A DNA stretch of 64,000 nucleotides from Pelagibius sp040217155 (GTDB lineage: Bacteria; Pseudomonadota; Alphaproteobacteria; Kiloniellales; Kiloniellaceae), in assembly GCA_040217155.1 (NCBI GenBank), contig JAVJNS010000026.1:310001-374000 (forward strand). The letters run 5' to 3'. This document shows, in pieces, positions 60,273 to 64,000 of the stretch. The position numbers and the translations under genes were made by a program. A model generated the notes under the pieces. The model worked only from the letters and a program-made list of their open reading frames with translations. It did not search any database and was not told the DNA's origin. Position 1 is the first letter of the stretch. Each line of letters starts with the position of its first letter.

Positions 60273-61211
60273 TTAGCCGCCTAGGCTCCGGACCTTCAGT
60301 TCCCGGTCGGGCCGCCCGCCAAACTTGGCCTCGTACATCGCGACATCTGCCGCATGGACCAGTGATTCGGCGCAGTCCGCGTCCTGCGGAAACAATGCCG
60401 AGCCGATACTGACACCGACACGAGCATCTTGCCCGGATATTTCAATGGGTTTGCTCAGCTCATGTTCGATCCGGTTGATGAGGTGCCGGGCGCCCTCCAC
60501 GGACACACCGGTCTCCATGATGATGGCGAATTCGTCGCCACCAAGCCGCACGAGCGTGTCGGCGTCACGCGTAACGTCTTTCAGTCGCTCCGCGACTCTG
60601 CAAAGGACGACATCTCCAGCAGCATGACCCAAGGTATCGTTGATCTCCTTGAAGCGGTCGAGATCCATATAGAGCAGGCAGATGCTTTCTCCTTGCCGTT
60701 GGGCAAGGTTCAATGAATGCTCAAGCCGCATGGCGAAGAGGTTGCGGTTTCCGATCTTGGTCAGCGAATCGAATAGCGCAAGCTCTTCAAGGCGCAGGCT
60801 CTCGGCTTCAGCCTTCCGTTGATTGTGGGCGGTTTCTATGGAGTGGACAATGGCTGCTTCAAGGATTTCGGCCGTGAACTCGCCCTTGACGAGGTAATCC
60901 TGAACGCCCAGCCGCATCGCCTGCACAACCAGTTGTTCGTTGCCGCTGCCGGTTTGCATAACGATGGCGGGCCTGCCGGCGCCACGATCGCCGCTCAGCT
61001 TCACGAGGAAATCGATGCCGCTCATCTCAGGCAAGCGGTAGTCCAACAAGATGCAGTCGACGGCCGTTACCTTCAAAAGCTTGAGGCAATCCTCCGCGGT
61101 GGCGGTTTCGTGAGTGACGACGTCGAGGCCGGTTTCCGCGAGATGGCGTTTGGTTGCCCTGCGGTCGACCTCATCGTCGTCGACGATCAGGATACGGAGT
61201 TTTCCGTTCAC
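60273..61211 (-). CDS. Response regulator with diguanylate cyclase (REC-GGDEF)
   Basis: A 312-residue protein. Residues 1-125 are a receiver domain with phospho-acceptor Asp57 (LLDYRLPEMSG). Residues about 145-305 are a GGDEF domain with an intact GGDEF motif (224-228) and an RxxD inhibitory site (RDAD) five residues upstream, so it should make c-di-GMP under product feedback. There is no EAL domain. The GTG at 61211 overlaps the CheY-like gene stop (GTGA), which couples them; this start gives the clean receiver N-terminus. Confidence 0.92.
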   Translation of the reverse strand: MNGKLRILIVDDDEVDRRATKRHLAETGLDVVTHETATAEDCLKLLKVTAVDCILLDYRLPEMSGIDFLVKLSGDRGAGRPAIVMQTGSGNEQLVVQAMRLGVQDYLVKGEFTAEILEAAIVHSIETAHNQRKAEAESLRLEELALFDSLTKIGNRNLFAMRLEHSLNLAQRQGESICLLYMDLDRFKEINDTLGHAAGDVVLCRVAERLKDVTRDADTLVRLGGDEFAIIMETGVSVEGARHLINRIEHELSKPIEISGQDARVGVSIGSALFPQDADCAESLVHAADVAMYEAKFGGRPDRELKVRSLGG

Positions 61212-61657
61212 GGGAATTCCACCACTTGCCCGTAGTCCCATAGCAATTCGACGATGGCGTCGAGGCCGCCCTTATCGGCCGACTTGACGAGGTAACCGGC
61301 AACGTTGTGAGCGTAGGCGTTCTCAAGGTCCTTTTCCGCTTGAGATGTCGTCAACATGAAGACGATGGTATTGCGCAGTTTTGGGTCGTTGGTCTCCGAG
61401 CGAAGCCGCCGCAGCATCTCGATGCCGTTCATCTGTGGCATGTTGATATCGAGCAGGATAATGAAGGGCTTGGGCGGGGCGGCGTGATTACTCTGCCCGT
61501 GCAGTATATTCAGCGCTTCCTGGCCGTCAGTAGCCTCGACGATGTTGACCGGAAGCGCCTTGCGTTTGAAGGCGCGTTTCAAGGCCATGCGGTCGATCTC
61601 GTCGTCTTCGACGAGCAGAAGATTGAGAATATCGGGCTCTTGGGGTTGTTCGTGCAT
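61208..61657 (-). CDS. Single-domain response regulator (CheY/Rcp1-like)
   Basis: A 149-residue receiver protein. The acidic pocket VEDDE (16-20), phospho-acceptor Asp70 (LLDINMPQMNG), switch Thr103/Thr104 and Lys125 are all present. The long loop between helix 2 and strand 3 and the length fit the Rcp1 type that serves phytochrome-like and CHASE kinases. It lies 17 bases after the kinase gene and overlaps the REC-GGDEF gene, so a relay or competition between two receivers is likely. Confidence 0.92.
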   Translation of the reverse strand: MHEQPQEPDILNLLLVEDDEIDRMALKRAFKRKALPVNIVEATDGQEALNILHGQSNHAAPPKPFIILLDINMPQMNGIEMLRRLRSETNDPKLRNTIVFMLTTSQAEKDLENAYAHNVAGYLVKSADKGGLDAIVELLWDYGQVVEFP

Positions 61658-61674
61658 GACGCTGTGAAAAACCT

Positions 61675-63543
61675 TCAGTCGATGGTATTTATTGAGACTT
61701 TTGGCCAGTTGAATCGGAACTGCGCGCCACGGCCGCCGGGCCGGTTTTCCACCTGGATGCTGCTGCCAATGCGCTCAATGATCTTGCGGATGATCGCCAG
61801 TCCCATGCCGCTACCTTCAATCTCATCGCGCGGGCGCAGGGTCTGGAACATCTGGAAGGCGCGCTCGCGTTGTTCCACCGGGATGCCTGGGCCGTCGTCG
61901 GCGATCGTGAATGCGAAGCACTCGGGTTGCTCAATCACTGTCACGAAGACCGTTCCGTTCAAGCGATCGTGATGCTTGATGGCGTTTGAGAAGAGATTGG
62001 ATAGGACCTGCTCCAACGCGGTTATCCGGATATCCGCGGTCTCGCTCTCCAGTTTCAGATTAAGGTCCAATGTCAACGGGTTTGCCGTGTTCAACAGCTT
62101 CCAGGTAGTCGTGATCGCTTCTTTTAGATTCACGGTCTCAACCGGCGATTCGATACGGCGCGCGCGCGAGTAGTTGAGCAGGTCGGTCAGCAGGGCCTCG
62201 AGGCGACGCACGCGCCCACGCAGCAGGCGCATGTTCTCACGCGACTCGCCTTCCAGGCGTTCACCGAGATCCTCTTCAATCCAGGCGGCCAGATTGTCGA
62301 TGCCGCGCAGAGGCGCTTTCAGGTCGTGCGAGGACACATAGGCGAACTGTTCGAGGTCCTCGTTGGAGCGCGCCAGTTCCTGCGAATGCAGGTTCAGCTT
62401 GGCGGTCATTTCCACCGCCATCTTTTCAGCCCGCTGGCGTGTTCTCGAAAAAGACCAGGCCACGCCAAAAATGAGCAGACTGGTGAGGGCGCCGGCGATG
62501 AGAACGATGTAAGACTTTTGCGGGTCGAGAAGTTTCTCGAACTCCGGCAGGCTCGAGATCCTCAGCGTCCAATGATGCTGACCGATCGGCATTCTCTCGG
62601 TCTGGACGAAAATCGGGTCTGGGTTGGATTCGCGTTTTCCACTGACATACATAATCTCATCTTGGTCGATTTCGTCGCCATCGAATATTTCCAGCCGCAC
62701 ATTCGGCAGGCCCGGACCCAGGATACCTTCCATGAGGTTGCGCATGCGGAAAGGGCTATAGACGAAACCGCGGCTCTTCCTGCGGCGGTCGCCGACATTG
62801 TCGGGCGTGTCGCCGTATCCGTAGTAAGGCAGATACATCAGGAAGCCGGCCTGCACATCGGAACTGATCTCCTGCACCAGGGTAACCCGGCCGGAGATGG
62901 CGACTTTGCCGGTGTCGCGCGCCAGTTCCATCGCGCTACGCCGGGTCTCTTGGGAGAACATGTCGTAGCCGAAGGCCTGGCGGTTACGTTCGTCGAAAGG
63001 CTCCAGGAAAATGATGGAGGAATAGAGCTCCCGGCCGCCGTCGGGGCGGATGGTGAAGTTTTCGAACCCCTCCGCACGGACTCGTGCCTCGTAAGCCGCG
63101 CGCTCGTCCGGCTGCACCCATTCTGCGTAGCCAAGACCCTGGATGCCCGGGAAATGCTCGTTAATGCTCAGAGTCTCGACATAAGTCCGCCACTCGTCCC
63201 GCTCGACAGCATCAGAGGCCCGAAAGAGCGCGAGACCGCCGCGCAGGGCTTGGGTATAGGCGAGCATGCGCTCGTTGATCGATTGCACGATCTCCGCCTT
63301 GCGAAACTCGAACTTCTCGAGAGCGGCCGCCGTGCTGTCACTCTTCACCATATAGAAGGCGGCGACGGTCAGCAGCATTGACAATACCAGCGCGGCCCAG
63401 GGCAGCACCAAACTGGCCCGTGCGACTGCCTGCGAAATTTCGTCCTTCGCCTTCGCTGGAACTGGCGCGGAGAGGCGCGGGAAGATGCGTTTTTCGCTGG
63501 GGGCCTGTTGCGCAGGCTCGTGCGGGTATTCTGACACTGTCAT
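61675..63543 (-). CDS. CHASE-domain sensor histidine kinase
   Basis: A 622-residue membrane kinase. Helix 1 (about 47-69), a periplasmic CHASE domain (about 80-335; FPGIQGLGYAEWVQ is the hallmark), helix 2 (about 345-365), then HisKA with His406 (SSHDLKAPLRGI) and HATPase_c (NLFSNAIKHH, DDGPGIP, GSGMGLAI). The kinase part resembles the phytochrome-like group that pairs with Rcp1 regulators. A full CtrA site lies about 52 bases upstream. It heads the three-gene operon with the two response regulators. Confidence 0.93.
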   Translation of the reverse strand: MTVSEYPHEPAQQAPSEKRIFPRLSAPVPAKAKDEISQAVARASLVLPWAALVLSMLLTVAAFYMVKSDSTAAALEKFEFRKAEIVQSINERMLAYTQALRGGLALFRASDAVERDEWRTYVETLSINEHFPGIQGLGYAEWVQPDERAAYEARVRAEGFENFTIRPDGGRELYSSIIFLEPFDERNRQAFGYDMFSQETRRSAMELARDTGKVAISGRVTLVQEISSDVQAGFLMYLPYYGYGDTPDNVGDRRRKSRGFVYSPFRMRNLMEGILGPGLPNVRLEIFDGDEIDQDEIMYVSGKRESNPDPIFVQTERMPIGQHHWTLRISSLPEFEKLLDPQKSYIVLIAGALTSLLIFGVAWSFSRTRQRAEKMAVEMTAKLNLHSQELARSNEDLEQFAYVSSHDLKAPLRGIDNLAAWIEEDLGERLEGESRENMRLLRGRVRRLEALLTDLLNYSRARRIESPVETVNLKEAITTTWKLLNTANPLTLDLNLKLESETADIRITALEQVLSNLFSNAIKHHDRLNGTVFVTVIEQPECFAFTIADDGPGIPVEQRERAFQMFQTLRPRDEIEGSGMGLAIIRKIIERIGSSIQVENRPGGRGAQFRFNWPKVSINTID

Positions 63544-63898
63544 GTGAATGTCATCACTTCGATTAGAATGAAGTGTGAAGCTAGATTCGCGGCATTAAGC
63601 AATCGTTAAATGGAGATCAACTGCGGCTTGAAAGTTGGCCCTATTAAGACTTCAAGGTGGCCGATCCAAAGCGGCCTGGCGTCTACCGCGGGTTTCATTG
63701 ATCGGCGCATTAACCAGAAGATGACCGGATGAGAAGTGGCATGAGTGGAGCTTGCTTTGCCGGCATCATCGGCCGGTCTGTCAGAGTCATGCCAGCGGAT
63801 TCCCTACAGGCGCCGGGCCGGGCGCTGGCGGCGCGGCCTGCAGGAGTTGTTGCGCCGCCCCGGCAGATTGCCCGTCGCTGACCCGTCAAGGCAGAGTG
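63544..63898. other. Intergenic region between the kinase operon and the ABC exporter gene
   Basis: No gene is seen in these 355 bases. It holds the CtrA-type site (63595-63609) upstream of the kinase, a single CtrA half-site (TTAACC) near 63711-63716 and an inverted repeat GGCATGA (63738-63744)/TCATGCC (63787-63793). The last may form the end of the exporter transcript, though no T-tract is visible. Confidence 0.5.
63595..63609. promoter_or_regulatory. CtrA-type binding site
   Basis: TTAAGCAATCGTTAA is an exact TTAA-N7-TTAA site; on the kinase strand it reads TTAACGATTGCTTAA, so the half-site TTAAC is also kept. It ends 52 bases upstream of the CHASE kinase start, where CtrA could control the operon. 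Confidence 0.6.
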
Positions 63899-64000
63899 TC
63901 AAGACGCCTTGCGCGTGTCTTCGATGCCAAGGAAGCCGCCGGACTGGCGCTCCCAGAGTTGAGCATAGAGGCCGCCCTGGGCGAGCAGTCCGCTATGACT
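63899..64000 (-). CDS. ABC exporter (MsbA-type ATPase/permease), C-terminal fragment (partial)
   Basis: The last 33 codons of a gene entering from the right edge. The fragment HSGLLAQGGLYAQLWERQSGGF is followed by a short polar tail and a TGA; SHxxLLAxGGLYAxLWxRQ is the typical end of the nucleotide-binding domain of fused ABC exporters. The start, substrate and membrane part lie outside the window. Confidence 0.75.
   Translation of the reverse strand, partial: SHSGLLAQGGLYAQLWERQSGGFLGIEDTRKAS

Noticed and set aside
1..64000. tRNA genes, CRISPR arrays, insertion sequences or prophage genes
   Set aside because: No cloverleaf-like sequence, regular spacer-repeat array, transposase motif or phage structural gene was seen in any gap or frame.

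Overview
The window reads as GC-rich chromosome of an alphaproteobacterium, most likely Rhodospirillales-like. The grounds are a Shemin-pathway 5-aminolevulinate synthase (hemA), a sulfate-assimilation operon carrying DUF2849 and DUF934, an acetylpolyamine amidohydrolase of the alphaproteobacterial type, two polyamine-type ABC transporters, and a full CtrA-type site (TTAA-N7-TTAA). I see no tRNA or rRNA gene, CRISPR array, insertion sequence or prophage. The window opens inside a histidine kinase gene and closes inside an ABC exporter gene.

Layout. 1-2.8 kb: end of a sensor kinase, an XRE regulator, a small unknown protein, a PilZ protein and a SleB-type cell-wall hydrolase. 2.8-3.4 kb: AT-rich, repeat-bearing upstream region of the hydrolase. 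3.4-8.2 kb: minus-strand operon cysG-DUF2849-cysI-DUF934-cysH. 8.5-13.5 kb: a Cys-rich lipoprotein, two paralogous P-loop proteins, and the queuosine genes queA-tgt-queG. 13.6-20 kb: a secreted protein, a second XRE regulator, an ArsR/BigR-like regulator divergent from a tusA-like gene, and an RND pump. 20.3-27 kb: a histone-deacetylase-fold enzyme, xseB, ispA-like, dxs, MATE and tlyA. 27-32.9 kb: polyamine cluster (acetylpolyamine amidohydrolase, CN hydrolase, PotFGHI-type transporter). 33-37.3 kb: sppA, a PhyH dioxygenase and an RNA methyltransferase. 37.5-39.9 kb: O-antigen ligase and GT4 glycosyltransferase, of lower GC by eye. 40-46.4 kb: fabI-aroC-ltaE, BrkB, cbpA-cbpM and a glycine-zipper protein. 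46.7-50.7 kb: pdxH-CDF transporter, a universal stress protein behind an FNR/FixK-type box, an SDR and a PadR-like regulator. 50.9-57 kb: a second polyamine-type ABC system with two paralogous binding proteins. 57.2-60.1 kb: hemA and a class III aminotransferase. 60.3-63.5 kb: CHASE kinase, CheY-like regulator and REC-GGDEF cyclase behind the CtrA site.

How the parts fit. Sulfur: cysG makes siroheme for CysI, CysH reduces activated sulfate, and a TusA-like protein sits opposite a persulfide-sensor-like ArsR regulator. Polyamines: import (two systems), deacetylation, a nitrilase-fold amidase and possibly transamination. c-di-GMP: the kinase, response regulator and GGDEF trio could raise c-di-GMP, and the PilZ protein could read it. 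Translation quality: queA/tgt/queG, tlyA and a TrmA-family methyltransferase.

No single locus is clearly a new system. The best candidates for new biology are the tandem P-loop proteins that lack the Walker A lysine (one translationally coupled to queG), the transporter with two binding proteins, the helically spaced GTTCGA repeats upstream of the hydrolase, and the O-antigen ligase whose coding sequence continues upstream of any canonical start codon.
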